Below, one piece after another: positions 27,443 through 35,987 of a stretch of DNA of 64,000 nucleotides (the first letter of the stretch is position 1; every line of letters begins with the position of its first letter). The notes below the pieces were generated by a model. It was not told the origin of the DNA, did not search any database, and worked only from the letters and a program-made list of their open reading frames with translations. The translations under genes and the position numbers were made by a program. The stretch comes from CAVVIH01 sp963748295 (lineage in GTDB: Bacteria; Acidobacteriota; Vicinamibacteria; Vicinamibacterales; 2-12-FULL-66-21). The stretch covers positions 434,001 through 498,000 of the forward strand of contig CAVVIH010000006.1 of assembly GCA_963748295.1 (NCBI GenBank), given 5' to 3'.

Positions 27443-28205
27443 GTGATCACTACCCACTCGAACTGGCGCGCTGGAGTCGCGATGGCCATTGCCATCGTCG
27501 CCGTCATCTCGGCCGGGATCGCGTTCGCGACGATCCCGGACGCGGCCGGGGTGATTCACGGCTGCTATACGAGATCATCAGGGATCATAAGGGTCATCGA
27601 TGACTCGGTCACCACGTGCAAGGCGGGCGAGACTTCGGTGAATTGGAATGTACTAGGTCCGCGGGGGCCGCAAGGGCTGCCTGGCCCGCAGGGGCCTGCC
27701 GGTCCGACCGGCGCCACTGGAGCGACAGGGGAAACTGGAGCAACCGGAGCGACCGGCGCGACTGGAGCCACCGGACCGGCGGGGCCCGCAGGCATCTCGA
27801 AGGCAGACTTCGTCGGGGCTGGGTTTTACGGCTCCCGTCGGACGCTTTCACTCTCGTGCTGCAAAAGGCGGTGACGCCGGTAGTTGGGTAGTCGTAGCAA
27901 CGGTAAGCGAGTTGCGATCAGGCATGTAGCTTGGGCGTTGGTTTCTGGCATCAGGAGGAGCTGTGAGTTCCGAGATGGGACGGGCGGATTCCTCGGATTG
28001 TCGGCGCGAATCCGGGGTGAATGGGGCCAATGGCTGACGACTCACACGCCTGACCTTCACACGGCGGAACGTTTGTGCCGGATGAGTCAGGCATCAAGGA
28101 TATTCAGGGCTCTGGTGTAGGGTTTCGGGATGGCGAGCGCGGCGGCAGCGACAATCAGCTTCGGCCCAAATGCTGATCATGCAGGTCGGAGGATTCGGTA
28201 TCTAG
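27443..28205 (+). pseudogene. secreted collagen-like protein, several frame breaks
   Basis: GTG at 27443 opens a signal peptide (AIAIVAVISAGIAFA), then the signature TIPDAAGVIHGCYTRSSG, then a collagen-like GxY tract (PRGPQGLPGPQGPAGPTGAT...). After AGISKADF the coding pattern hops between frames: FTLVLQKA, AGSWVVVATVSEL, CEFRDGTGGFLG, HGGTFVPDESGI, and ASAQMLIMQVGGFGI followed by a stop at 28203-28205. These pieces appear in the order expected for the family's C-terminal beta-sandwich. At least four shifts are needed between ~27800 and 28150, so this gene is either genuinely decayed or very poorly resolved. Confidence 0.6.
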
Positions 28206-28265
28206 TGGCAGGCCACCTGAAGGAGTTCTCGCTCCGCATACCAACGAACACGACTGGAGGCCAAA

Positions 28266-28772
28266 GTGACCAAGGTACTATGTGCCAGTATCGTCGCGAT
28301 TTGTTTCGTAGGGCTCAGCGCCGAGAGAGCTTCCGCCCAGGCCGCGGCCACATTCATGCTCGTGCCGGGGATACCAGGAGATTCGTCGACCGAGGGGTAC
28401 GGTGGATGGATCGCTATCTCGGCATTTGCCCAGGCCTTTAATCCGATCGAGAAGAGTGACAACGTCTGTTCGCTCAGTATCACCAAGCGTCTCGATAGCG
28501 CTGGGCCTCGTCTGTGGGCTGCGGCCGTCACGGAGCAGTTGTTCAATCAGATTCAGTTGGATATCGTGAGACCAGGCGGCGACAAGCTCGTGAAGATTTA
28601 TGAGATCCTCCTGTTCAACGCACGAGTCGTGACCATCATTACCAGCGGGTCGAGCGAGGCCCCTCACGATCAGGTGACGATAACGGCTGACTCGGTTGGC
28701 TTGAAATTCATGCGCCAGAACCCTGACGGCAGCATCGGGCTGCCAGTCACGGCATCGTTCTCGTGTAAGTAA
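28266..28772 (+). CDS. secreted Hcp-like (type VI tube family) protein
   Basis: 168 aa with an N-terminal signal peptide (VAICFVGLSAERASAQ), then an Hcp-like fold: FMLVPGIPGDSSTEGYGGWI, SITKRLDSAGPRLWAAAV, IQLDIVRPGGDKLVKIYEIL, DQVTITADSVGLKF. Classic Hcp forms the T6SS inner tube and has no signal peptide. No other T6SS gene is in the window. A Sec-exported, orphan Hcp-fold protein is therefore the likely reading. GTG at 28266 follows GGAGG with a five-base spacer. Confidence 0.7.
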   Translation: MTKVLCASIVAICFVGLSAERASAQAAATFMLVPGIPGDSSTEGYGGWIAISAFAQAFNPIEKSDNVCSLSITKRLDSAGPRLWAAAVTEQLFNQIQLDIVRPGGDKLVKIYEILLFNARVVTIITSGSSEAPHDQVTITADSVGLKFMRQNPDGSIGLPVTASFSCK

Positions 28773-28901
28773 ACCCCCGCGCGGCGCCCTTCGCGCTGGC
28801 CGATCGCGTGGCCAGCACCACGTCGGAGCTGCGAGCACGGCGCAGGTCGGCCGCCTGACAAAGCCTTTGTCGGGGGCGTCGAAATGATGGGATCGAGTCT
28901 G

Positions 28902-29076
28902 AGGTCCGCCTTCGCCCGCCTACGCTGCTTTGCAGCTTCGGCGCGATGTCTGGGGGTGCGAGATCGGAACCGAATGGGAGTCCGCCTCCGCTGCTTCGCA
29001 GCTACGGCGCGACAGACTTCGCTGATGTCACTGGCTCGCCTGCCAGACGAAGCTCGCCCGAAGGGTGAGCGAAGTC

Positions 29077-29079
<3 letters not shown>
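28902..29079. repeat. REP-like repeat cluster with long hairpin
   Basis: Two copies of a unit resembling tccgcctccgctgcttcgca...gcttcggcgcga lie at about 28904-28945 and 28981-29013. They are related to the in-frame units in the kinase gene. At 29042-29079 an almost perfect inverted repeat (gccagacgaagctcgccc / gggtgagcgaagtctggc, 3-base loop) overlaps the 3' end of tRNA-Asp and may serve as its terminator. The core cccgaaggg recurs near 59328-59342. Confidence 0.6.
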
Positions 29080-29153
<74 letters not shown>

Positions 29154-29233
29154 GAAATGATTTGCGAAGTTCGATTGGTGATTGATTCGAACTTCCTACT
29201 TCTTATTGTACTTCGTACTTCTTACTTCGATAA

Positions 29234-29305
29234 TGGGCGGTACAGGACTTGAACCTGTGACAGCCGGTGTGTAAGACCGGTGCTCTACCACTGAGCTAAC
29301 CGCCC
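29234..29305 (-). tRNA. tRNA-Val (TAC)
   Basis: The minus strand folds as a tRNA: acceptor GGGCGGT/ACCGCCC, D arm AGCTCAGTGGTAGAGCA, anticodon loop CTTACAC (TAC), T arm CAGGTTCAAGTCCTG, discriminator A. CCA is not encoded. A TTCTTAC-type repeat directly follows its 3' end. Confidence 0.95.
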
Positions 29306-29424
29306 CCGCCTTCGCGCCGCCCGCTTCGGGGCCCCACGGCGCTACGGCGGGCCAGCCCACCGTCGCGTTCCGCGCGTCACTGCGGCACACTGTCGGCGCA
29401 CCGACCGTCGGCCCAAAGAAGCGA

Positions 29425-29934
29425 TTATAGAGCCTTCCACGCGAGCAGCGCAAGCGCAGCGAACAGCCCCGCGACCGCGCGGTACTCGCGATTCGTCAGC
29501 ACCCGCGCCGCGCTGAAGCGGCGCTGCGCATCGACGACGAGTCCGTCGCGATACGCGGGATACGTGCCGCCGAATTTCTCCGTCAGGTGTCCCTCCTCGC
29601 TGCGGATCGCCGAGCCGATCGTCACCACGAGATACAGCCCGACAATGGTCGCGACGATCCAGTTGGCGCAGGCGATCGCGAACCCGACGCCGATGATGCT
29701 CGAGCCGAGATAGAGCGGATGGCGCGTGAAGCGATACGGTCCGGACGACGTGACTTCGCGTCCCTTGTCGAGATGCCCGGCGGCCCAGATGCGGATGGCT
29801 TCGCCGATCAGCGCGACGCCGGCGCCGATGGCGAGGCTCATCGGTGTGGGCGTGGCGAGCAGCAGCGCGAGGACGGCGCCAGCGAAACCGAGGCGCACAC
29901 GGTAACGCGCGAAACGCGGGCGGCGATCGACCAT
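29425..29934 (-). CDS. isoprenylcysteine carboxyl methyltransferase-family membrane methyltransferase
   Basis: 169 aa with four to five hydrophobic segments. It carries the ICMT/PEMT-type signature GPYRFTRHPLYLGSSIIGVG followed by an E-rich tail (RSEEGHLTEKFGGTYPAYRD). Members are membrane methyltransferases using S-adenosylmethionine. The start at 29934 (MVDRRPRFARY) overlaps the waaC stop (TGATG), so it is the last gene of the LPS-core run; modification of a lipid or quinone is possible but unproven. Confidence 0.8.
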   Translation of the reverse strand: MVDRRPRFARYRVRLGFAGAVLALLLATPTPMSLAIGAGVALIGEAIRIWAAGHLDKGREVTSSGPYRFTRHPLYLGSSIIGVGFAIACANWIVATIVGLYLVVTIGSAIRSEEGHLTEKFGGTYPAYRDGLVVDAQRRFSAARVLTNREYRAVAGLFAALALLAWKAL

Positions 29935-30968
29935 CAGCGCCGCGCGTCCGGACTGAAATCCTCGGGCACGCCGCTCAGCCGCTGCTGGATCGCGGCGGTC
30001 ACCTCGGCAACCGTCACCGGTTCGAGGCACCACTCCTGCTGATGACAGCGTCGATCGTAGTGACAGCCGCACGCCTCATAGCGCGAGACGACGACGTCGT
30101 CCGACGACCACGGACCGTTGCGGCGGGGATCGGTCGGCCCCATGATCGCGACGCTCGGCGTGCCGACGGCGGCAGCCAGATGGAGCGGCCCGGTGTCGCC
30201 CGACACGAGCAGCGCGGCGCGGCGCGACAGCTCCAAGAGATCGGCGACATCCGTCGGCGGCGCGACAACGGCGGCGCCGGCGGATGCATTCACCACTTCA
30301 TGCGCCAGCGATTCCTCGCCCGGTCCCCACAGCACCACGGCGCGCATCAGCCGCACATCCCGAAGAAACGCCGCCACCTCGCCAAAGCGCGCCGCGGGCC
30401 ATCGCTTGTTCGGCCACGCCGCCGCGGGATTGATTAGCGCGAACGGCTGTCCGTCGAACGCGCGCGCCACTTCGGCACACGCCGCGGACTCGACTCGGGC
30501 AATGGGAAACTCGATCCGGCTCGACTCCACGCCGACGACGCGCAACAGTCTCAGGTTCTTGTGGATGACGTGCTCGCCCGATTCCTCGTCATCGGGCGCC
30601 TCGTCGGTCTCCGAATAGAACGGGCGCGCGGTCTTCTCCCGCAGGTGCCAGATCGAAAAGCCGGCGACCCGCCGGGCGCCGGACGCGCGGGCGAGCATCG
30701 CCGACTTCATCAGCCCCTGAAAATCGAGCGCCGCGTCGTAAGCGATCGTCCGCAGCTCGCGCACCGCATCGGTCCAGGCCCGCAGCGTGCGCGCCTGCAG
30801 GGTGACGACCCGGTCGAGGACCGGCACCAGATCGACGATCGCCCGCTGACGCGCGTCGACAATCCAGTCGATCCGCGCATCGGGCATGGCGGCGCGCAGC
30901 GCCGCCGCCGCCGGGATCGTGTGGACGATGTCCCCGAGCGCGCCGAGCCGGACGATGAGGATGTTCAT
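29934..30968 (-). CDS. waaC: lipopolysaccharide heptosyltransferase I
   Basis: 344-aa GT9-family glycosyltransferase that adds the first L,D-heptose to Kdo2-lipid A at the inner face of the inner membrane. N-terminal MNILIVRLGALGDIVHTIPA; middle ALDFQGLMKSAMLARASGAR; ADP-heptose binding region ALINPAAAWPNKRWP, then LLVSGDTGPLHLAAAVGTPS and IMGPTDPRRNGPWS. Its start overlaps the end of the heptose-1-P adenylyltransferase gene. Assigned as heptosyltransferase I rather than II because a WaaF-like gene is also present. Confidence 0.88.
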   Translation of the reverse strand: MNILIVRLGALGDIVHTIPAAAALRAAMPDARIDWIVDARQRAIVDLVPVLDRVVTLQARTLRAWTDAVRELRTIAYDAALDFQGLMKSAMLARASGARRVAGFSIWHLREKTARPFYSETDEAPDDEESGEHVIHKNLRLLRVVGVESSRIEFPIARVESAACAEVARAFDGQPFALINPAAAWPNKRWPAARFGEVAAFLRDVRLMRAVVLWGPGEESLAHEVVNASAGAAVVAPPTDVADLLELSRRAALLVSGDTGPLHLAAAVGTPSVAIMGPTDPRRNGPWSSDDVVVSRYEACGCHYDRRCHQQEWCLEPVTVAEVTAAIQQRLSGVPEDFSPDARR

Positions 30969-31429
30969 TGGCGGATGCGGGCCAGCAGATCGCGCGTGGA
31001 GTGATCCTTGGGATCGCCGACGATCGCGATGCGCCCGCCGTACGCGCGCACCGTCTCGCGCTCGGGCACGGTGTCCACGGTGTAGTCCGTGCCCTTGCAG
31101 TGCACATCAGGCTTCAGCAATTCCAGCAGCGGGGTGACGGTGGGCTCGGGAAATATGACGACGTAGTCGACACCGCGCAGCGCCGCAACCAGCTCCGCGC
31201 GATCGGTGGCGGGCAGAATCGGGCGCCCGGGCCCTTTCCCGCCGGCCGTCTCGTCGCCATTGACGGCAACGACCAGGCGATCAGCTTCCGCCGCCGCGGC
31301 CTGCAGATACCTCGTGTGGCCGACGTGCAAGAGATCGAAGCATCCGTTCGCGAACGCGATGGTGCGGCCGGCGTGACGATCCGCGCGCACGAGCTCGACC
31401 AGGCGATCCCGTGAAACGACTATCCCCAT
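30965..31429 (-). CDS. rfaE2: D-glycero-beta-D-manno-heptose 1-phosphate adenylyltransferase
   Basis: 154-aa nucleotidyltransferase making ADP-heptose from heptose 1-phosphate and ATP. Signature TIAFANGCFDLLHVGHTRYL with the catalytic HxGH, then VVAVNGDETAGGKGPGRPIL and KPDVHCKGTDYTVDTVPE. In enterobacteria this is fused to the kinase as HldE; here kinase and adenylyltransferase are separate neighbouring genes. Overlaps the waaC start (ATGA). Confidence 0.92.
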   Translation of the reverse strand: MGIVVSRDRLVELVRADRHAGRTIAFANGCFDLLHVGHTRYLQAAAAEADRLVVAVNGDETAGGKGPGRPILPATDRAELVAALRGVDYVVIFPEPTVTPLLELLKPDVHCKGTDYTVDTVPERETVRAYGGRIAIVGDPKDHSTRDLLARIRQ

Positions 31430-31448
31430 TCAGTTCTCAGCAGCCGGG

Positions 31449-32489
31449 CTATGGCTCGCCTGACAGTATCGCCATCCGGAGCTCGTCGGCCGTAATCGTC
31501 GCCGTTCCGCGCTTCATGACGACGAGGCCGCCGGCGAAATTCGCGAGATGCGCGGCTTCGGCGAACGTGCCGCCGGCGGCGAGCGCGAGCGTCATGGTCG
31601 CAATCACCGTATCGCCGGCGCCGGTGACGTCCGCGATCTGATCGCTGCCGTGGATGCGGATGTGCATGGTCGGGCGCTTCGGCTCGAACAGCGCCATGCC
31701 GCGGCTGCCGCGGGTGATGAGCACGGCGCCGGCCTTCGTTCGCGCGAGCAGCTCGCGGCCCGCCTTCTCGAGCATGTTGACGTCGTCGCCGATCCTGATC
31801 CCGAGCAGGTGCTCGACCTCCGATTCGTTCGGCGTGCACGTCGTCATGCCGTGGAACGAGAGCAGCGAGTAGCGCGAGTCCACCACCACCGGCGGCTGGC
31901 GACGGCCGGGGCCGCGGAAGTTGCGCTGCGCTTTCGTCACTGCCTCGGGCGTGACGAGCCCCATGCCGTAGTCGGACACGAGAAGCGCCTCGCAGCGAGC
32001 GGCGGCCCGGATGAGGTGTCCTCCGATGGCACGGCGATCCGCGTCGGCCAGCTCGGGGCGGGTAGCGCGATCGATGCGCACGACCTGTTGCTTCGCCGAG
32101 TGCACGCCGCCGGCGAGGATCCTCGTCTTGGTGGGCGTGCGATACGCGCGCGATCGCTCGATGCCGGTGATGTCGACCCGCTTGCGCAGCACCTGGACCA
32201 GCCGCTTCCCCGCTTCGTCGCGGCCGGCGACGCCGATCGACACCGGCGATCCGCCGAGCGCGGCAACGTTCGCGGCGGCATTGCCGGCGCCTCCGGGCAC
32301 GATTTCCGTGGAGTCGTAATCGAGAATGAGGACCGGCGCCTCGCGCGACACGCGCGAGACCTCGCCGTAGATGAACTCGTCGACGATCAGGTCGCCGAAT
32401 ACGGCGACGCGGATGCCGGCGAAGTCGTCCACGAGCGCCAGCAGGCGGCCCGCCTCGACACCAGATATGGAAGTCTTTCGTGCGCTCAC
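31449..32489 (-). CDS. rfaE1: D-glycero-beta-D-manno-heptose-7-phosphate kinase
   Basis: 346-aa PfkB/ribokinase-family enzyme phosphorylating heptose 7-phosphate at C1. It shows FGDLIVDEFIYGEVSRVSRE, EIVPGGAGNAAANVAALGG, TTCTPNESEVEHLLG, and the catalytic ADVTGAGDTVIA. The GTG start at 32489 overlaps the gmhB stop (GTGA). The reading frame stays open upstream to 33053 only because gmhB is frameshifted into it, so the apparent 534-codon fusion is not accepted. Confidence 0.9.
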   Translation of the reverse strand: MSARKTSISGVEAGRLLALVDDFAGIRVAVFGDLIVDEFIYGEVSRVSREAPVLILDYDSTEIVPGGAGNAAANVAALGGSPVSIGVAGRDEAGKRLVQVLRKRVDITGIERSRAYRTPTKTRILAGGVHSAKQQVVRIDRATRPELADADRRAIGGHLIRAAARCEALLVSDYGMGLVTPEAVTKAQRNFRGPGRRQPPVVVDSRYSLLSFHGMTTCTPNESEVEHLLGIRIGDDVNMLEKAGRELLARTKAGAVLITRGSRGMALFEPKRPTMHIRIHGSDQIADVTGAGDTVIATMTLALAAGGTFAEAAHLANFAGGLVVMKRGTATITADELRMAILSGEP

Positions 32490-33053
32490 GGCTGTCGCAG
32501 AATCCAGGAAACGGCTTCGATGAGGTTCTCGACGCGCGCCGCGGGCACGACGCCGGGAACCCGCGACGCCTCCTGCATGCGGCCGTAGCCCGTCCGCACC
32601 AGAATCCCCTTGGCGCCGGCGGCGGTCGCCGCTTCGACGTCGTGCCAGCGATCGCCCACGGCGAAGGAGCGCGGCAGATCGAGATCGAGATCGGCTGCCG
32701 CGCGCTGCAGCAGGCCGGGAAGCGGCTTGCGGCAGCTGCATTCCTGACGGGTACTCGTCGCGGATGCCCTTCGGGTGGTGGGGGCAGTGGTACCAGCCGT
32801 CGATGCGCGCTCCGCCGGTTGCCAGGAGCGCGTCGAGGTGGCGATGCGTCTCCGCGACGAACGATTCGTCGAAGAGCCCGCGCGCGACGCCGGACTGGTT
32901 GGTGGCGACGATCACCGCGAAGCCGTCCCGGTTCAGCATGCGAAGGGCGTCAATCGTGTAGGGATACAGCTCGATCCGATCGAGCTGGTCGAGATACCCT
33001 GCCTCCTTGATGAGCGTGCCATCGCGATCGAGCACCACCGCACGCCGCTTCAT
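32486..33053 (-). pseudogene. gmhB: D-glycero-D-manno-heptose 1,7-bisphosphate 7-phosphatase, frame interrupted
   Basis: HAD-family phosphatase removing the C7 phosphate before ADP activation. Starts MKRRAVVLDRDGTLIKEAGY (DxDGT nucleophile motif), VIVATNQSGVARGLF, YHCPHHPKG. The frame breaks at a GGG run, 32749-32751. Removing one base gives the expected YRQECSCRKPLPGLL, FAVGDRWHDVEAATAAGAKG and an end at SWILRQP with a stop at 32486-32488. The zinc-binding Cys/His set is complete after correction, so the gene is probably functional and the break an assembly error. Confidence 0.82.
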
Positions 33054-34052
33054 ACGTGCGCGTCCAGACGATGCAGGACGGCCTCGACGACCGCGGCGGC
33101 GCTGATGCCCTTCATGCAGCGATGGTCGATCGGACAGTCGCGCAGCATGCAGGGACGGCAGAAGACCTGATGAATGAGCACGTCGTGTTCGCCGAGAGGC
33201 GCGGTCACCCTTTCGTCAGTCGGTCCAAAAATCGCGGTCACCGGCACGCCCATCGCGGCCGCGAGATGCATGCCTCCGGAATCGTTCGAGACGAACGCCC
33301 GGCACCGCGCCAGAACGCCCGCGAACTCCCGGAGGTCGGTTCGGCCGATCAGGTTGATCGCGCGGACATCGGACGGCAGCGACGATTCTATCTCACGTCC
33401 CGCGTCGCGATCCGACGGGGCGCCGAGCAGCACGCACGTCGCGCCGCGCTCGCGCGTCAGCCTGACGATCACATCCATCACACGTGACGGCGGCCAGCGT
33501 TTGGCGTGGCCGTACGCCGCACCTGGCGCGAAACCGACGATGGGCGATGCCGTCGCGGCGACGCCGGCCGCTTCCAGCAGCTTCGCGGCGCGGCTTGCGG
33601 TCCGTGCCGTGACTGCGATCTTGGGCAGACGTTCCTCGGCCGGCATTCCCAGGCCGCGGACCAGCTCGAGGTAGTGACGTCGACTGGTGCACTTCGGTCC
33701 TCGGAAGCGGCACGCGCTTGGTCAGCAGCGGCGTGCGCATGTTGACGGCAAAGCCCCATCGCTCGGGGATCCTGGCGCGGCGCGCCGTCCACGCGGTCCG
33801 GAACGAATTGGGCAACAGCAGGATGGTGTCGAAGCCGCCGCCGCGCAGCTGGCGGGTTTCAGAGCGCCGGTCGCTGATAGTGACGAGGGCGTCCTGCCGG
33901 GCGCTCGTCTCTTCCTCGAAAATGGGCGCCACCGATGGAATCGCGGCAACAGCCACGAATGCCTCCGGCAGTGCGCGCCGAATCGCTTCCATCGCCGGGA
34001 GGGCCATCACGGCATCGCCAAGCCAGTTCGGCGCGCGGATGACGATCTTCAC
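33050..34052 (-). pseudogene. waaF: lipopolysaccharide heptosyltransferase II, frame interrupted
   Basis: GT9-family enzyme adding the second heptose. The start at 34052 gives MKIVIRAPNWLGDAVMALPA, FDTILLLPNSFRTAW and RWGFAVNMRTPLLTKRV. The frame shifts at about 33678-33684: the frame reading EVHQSTSLPR gives way to RHYLELVRGLGMPAEERLPK. It continues FAPGAAYGHAKRWPPSR, FVSNDSGGMHLAAAMGVP, IFGPTDERVTAP and ends RLDAHV at 33050. Joined length ~333 aa, typical. It overlaps gmhB (ATGA-type) and the acyltransferase gene. A single-base error is the simplest explanation. Confidence 0.84.
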
Positions 34053-35005
34053 TGCCCCTGCCCTTCCTCGCCCGTCGCGGCGGGGAACATCCCGGGGACC
34101 GTTTCACCCTTCGCGTCGGCGTCGCGCCACCGGCGATGCATCCAGAGCCACAGCTGCGGGTAGCGCCGTACGTACATTTCCAACACGTCGGTGCAGCGCT
34201 GCGTGAACTCGCGAATCGCGTCCGGATCGTCGGTGCGCGGCGGCTCCACCGCGTGCTCGTAGACCATGCGAAATCGTCCGCCCGGAAGCGGCAGCGCGAA
34301 CACCGGCACCACCGGCGCCCCGGTCCGCAGCGCCAGCGCCGCCAGCGCGGATGTCGTCGCGGCCGGACGGTTGAAGAAGTCGACGTACACCGCATCGGAC
34401 GACTGGATGTGCTGATCGATCAGCACGGCCACCGCCTGATTCGCCTCGAGCGCGCGGAGCACGCGCCTGATCGCGCCGCGCCGGTAAATGACGGAATTGC
34501 CGGTCTTCGTCCGGACCGATTCCAGCAGCTGATGAAGCAGCGGGTTGTCGAGCGGGCGTGCGAGAACCGACATCGGCTGAATCTGCAGCGCGTGCACGAG
34601 CGCGTTGATTTCCCAGAACCCGAAATGTCCCGTGAACAGCAGCACCCCGCGTCCCTGCTCGTGCGCGTGGACGACGCGCTCTTCGCCGGCGAACTCCACG
34701 TGCTCGAGCATGCGCTTCGGCGCCATCGTGCTGAACTTCAGCAGCACCATCAGCAGGCGCCCGAAGTGCGAGAACATGTCGCGGGCGATCGTGCGGCACT
34801 CGCGGCGCGTTCGCAGCGGAAACGCCGCCTCGAGGTTGCGGATCGCGAGGCGGCGGTGGCCGCCGTCCAGCGTGTAGAACGCCCGGCCGAGGAGCGAGCC
34901 GAGCGCCAGCACCGCGCGCATCGGCAGCGCGCCCACCGCCGCCACGACGGATCGGACGGCAAGATGCTCGAGTACGTGCCGGAACGAAGGGGCTCGATCA
35001 GTCAC
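34049..35005 (-). CDS. lpxL: LpxL/HtrB-type lipid A (lysophospholipid) acyltransferase
   Basis: 318 aa. Transfers a secondary acyl chain to Kdo2-lipid IVA at the inner membrane. The catalytic HX4E motif is in LLFTGHFGFWEINAL near 125-140. Also TKTGNSVIYRRGAIRRVLRA, AVAVLIDQHIQSSDAVYVDF, FNRPAATTSALAALALRTGA, VPVFALPLPGGRF and WMHRRWR. Located between lpxK and waaF with overlapping ends, consistent with lipid A/core assembly. LpxL versus LpxM activity cannot be told from sequence here. Confidence 0.85.
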   Translation of the reverse strand: MTDRAPSFRHVLEHLAVRSVVAAVGALPMRAVLALGSLLGRAFYTLDGGHRRLAIRNLEAAFPLRTRRECRTIARDMFSHFGRLLMVLLKFSTMAPKRMLEHVEFAGEERVVHAHEQGRGVLLFTGHFGFWEINALVHALQIQPMSVLARPLDNPLLHQLLESVRTKTGNSVIYRRGAIRRVLRALEANQAVAVLIDQHIQSSDAVYVDFFNRPAATTSALAALALRTGAPVVPVFALPLPGGRFRMVYEHAVEPPRTDDPDAIREFTQRCTDVLEMYVRRYPQLWLWMHRRWRDADAKGETVPGMFPAATGEEGQGQ

Positions 35006-35984
35006 CGGGTGAGTCGCGCGCCGCGCGAAGGCCTGCCGCCAGCCAGTCCCTGAAATCGGCCAGCGGTTCAGGGGTTATTGTAAGCGGCACGAAGCCGACC
35101 GGCAGCGGAAACGGACGGAAGCGCAGCAGCCTGACGTAATCCTTCTCGGTGGTCACCACGCCCGCGGCGTTGGCGGCACGTGCCGCGGCGAACACACCCT
35201 CCACATCGCGTCGCGAGTAGCGATGATGATCGCGAAACGATCGCGCGCCGGCAATCTCCAGGCCGCTCGAACGCAGCTGGGTGAAGAACCCGGCGGGTAT
35301 CGCTATGCCCGCGATCGCATAGACGGGCCCGTTCGGGGCCATGCGTGCATCCGGATAGACCGGCGCGCCGCTCTGTCGTGAAAGCGTGAACAGCGGCGCC
35401 GCAAGCCCGGCGGTCTCGATCACCACCCCGTCTTCGACGAGGATCGCGTCGGCGACGACGAGCGTATCGAGCGGCTCGCGAAGGCGTCCCGCCGGCAGCG
35501 TCACCGGCCGGCTCACGTCTTCCCTTCCAACGACGACAATCTCGAGATCCCGATCCAGCTGCAGATGCTGCAGTCCATCGTCCAGGATGTGCACGGTCGC
35601 GCCGAGGTGATGTTCGGCGATGCAGCCCGCCAGATAACGATCCTCGCAGACCAGCACGCTGACGCCTGGAAGCTGACGCGCGAGCATCAACGGCTCGTCG
35701 CCGGACCGCGCGAGGTCGGCGCGGACGGCCGACGGATCGCGGACGACGACAACCCCCTCGACGGGCAGTTCGCGGCCGTAGCCGCGACTGAGGATGGCGG
35801 GACGCTCGCCCGCCTCGAGCAGCAGCCGGGCGACGCATGCGGCAAGCGGCGTCTTGCCGCGGCCGCCGACCGCCAGGTTGCCGATGCTGATGACCGGATG
35901 GCGCAGGCGCCGGCGCAGCTCGGGCACGCGCGCGTGACGTTCCCGCCGGCGGCGCGCAACGGCCGCGTACATCGTGCTGAGCAT
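34998..35984 (-). CDS. lpxK: tetraacyldisaccharide 4'-kinase
   Basis: 328 aa. Phosphorylates the 4' position of the lipid A disaccharide. P-loop-like SIGNLAVGGRGKTPLAACVA near 33-52, then AILSRGYGRE, LVCEDRYLAGC, ILDDGLQHLQLDRDLEIVVV and DHHRYSRRDVEGVFAAARAA, all characteristic. It overlaps the acyltransferase start by eight bases and follows waaA closely. Length matches the family. Confidence 0.93.
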   Translation of the reverse strand: MLSTMYAAVARRRRERHARVPELRRRLRHPVISIGNLAVGGRGKTPLAACVARLLLEAGERPAILSRGYGRELPVEGVVVVRDPSAVRADLARSGDEPLMLARQLPGVSVLVCEDRYLAGCIAEHHLGATVHILDDGLQHLQLDRDLEIVVVGREDVSRPVTLPAGRLREPLDTLVVADAILVEDGVVIETAGLAAPLFTLSRQSGAPVYPDARMAPNGPVYAIAGIAIPAGFFTQLRSSGLEIAGARSFRDHHRYSRRDVEGVFAAARAANAAGVVTTEKDYVRLLRFRPFPLPVGFVPLTITPEPLADFRDWLAAGLRAARDSPGD

Positions 35985-35987
35985 CCG

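Noticed and set aside
27660..27790. Short tandem repeat as a CRISPR array
   Set aside because: The repetition encodes collagen GxY triplets; there are no spacer-sized unique intervals. No CRISPR array was seen anywhere in the window.
28266..28772. Evidence for a type VI secretion system
   Set aside because: Only a single Hcp-fold protein, with a signal peptide; no sheath, baseplate or ATPase genes in the window.
31449..33053. Apparent HAD-phosphatase/heptose kinase fusion of 534 codons
   Set aside because: The middle ~80 residues are Arg/Ser noise. Correcting one base at 32749-32751 restores two normal genes with a GTGA overlap.
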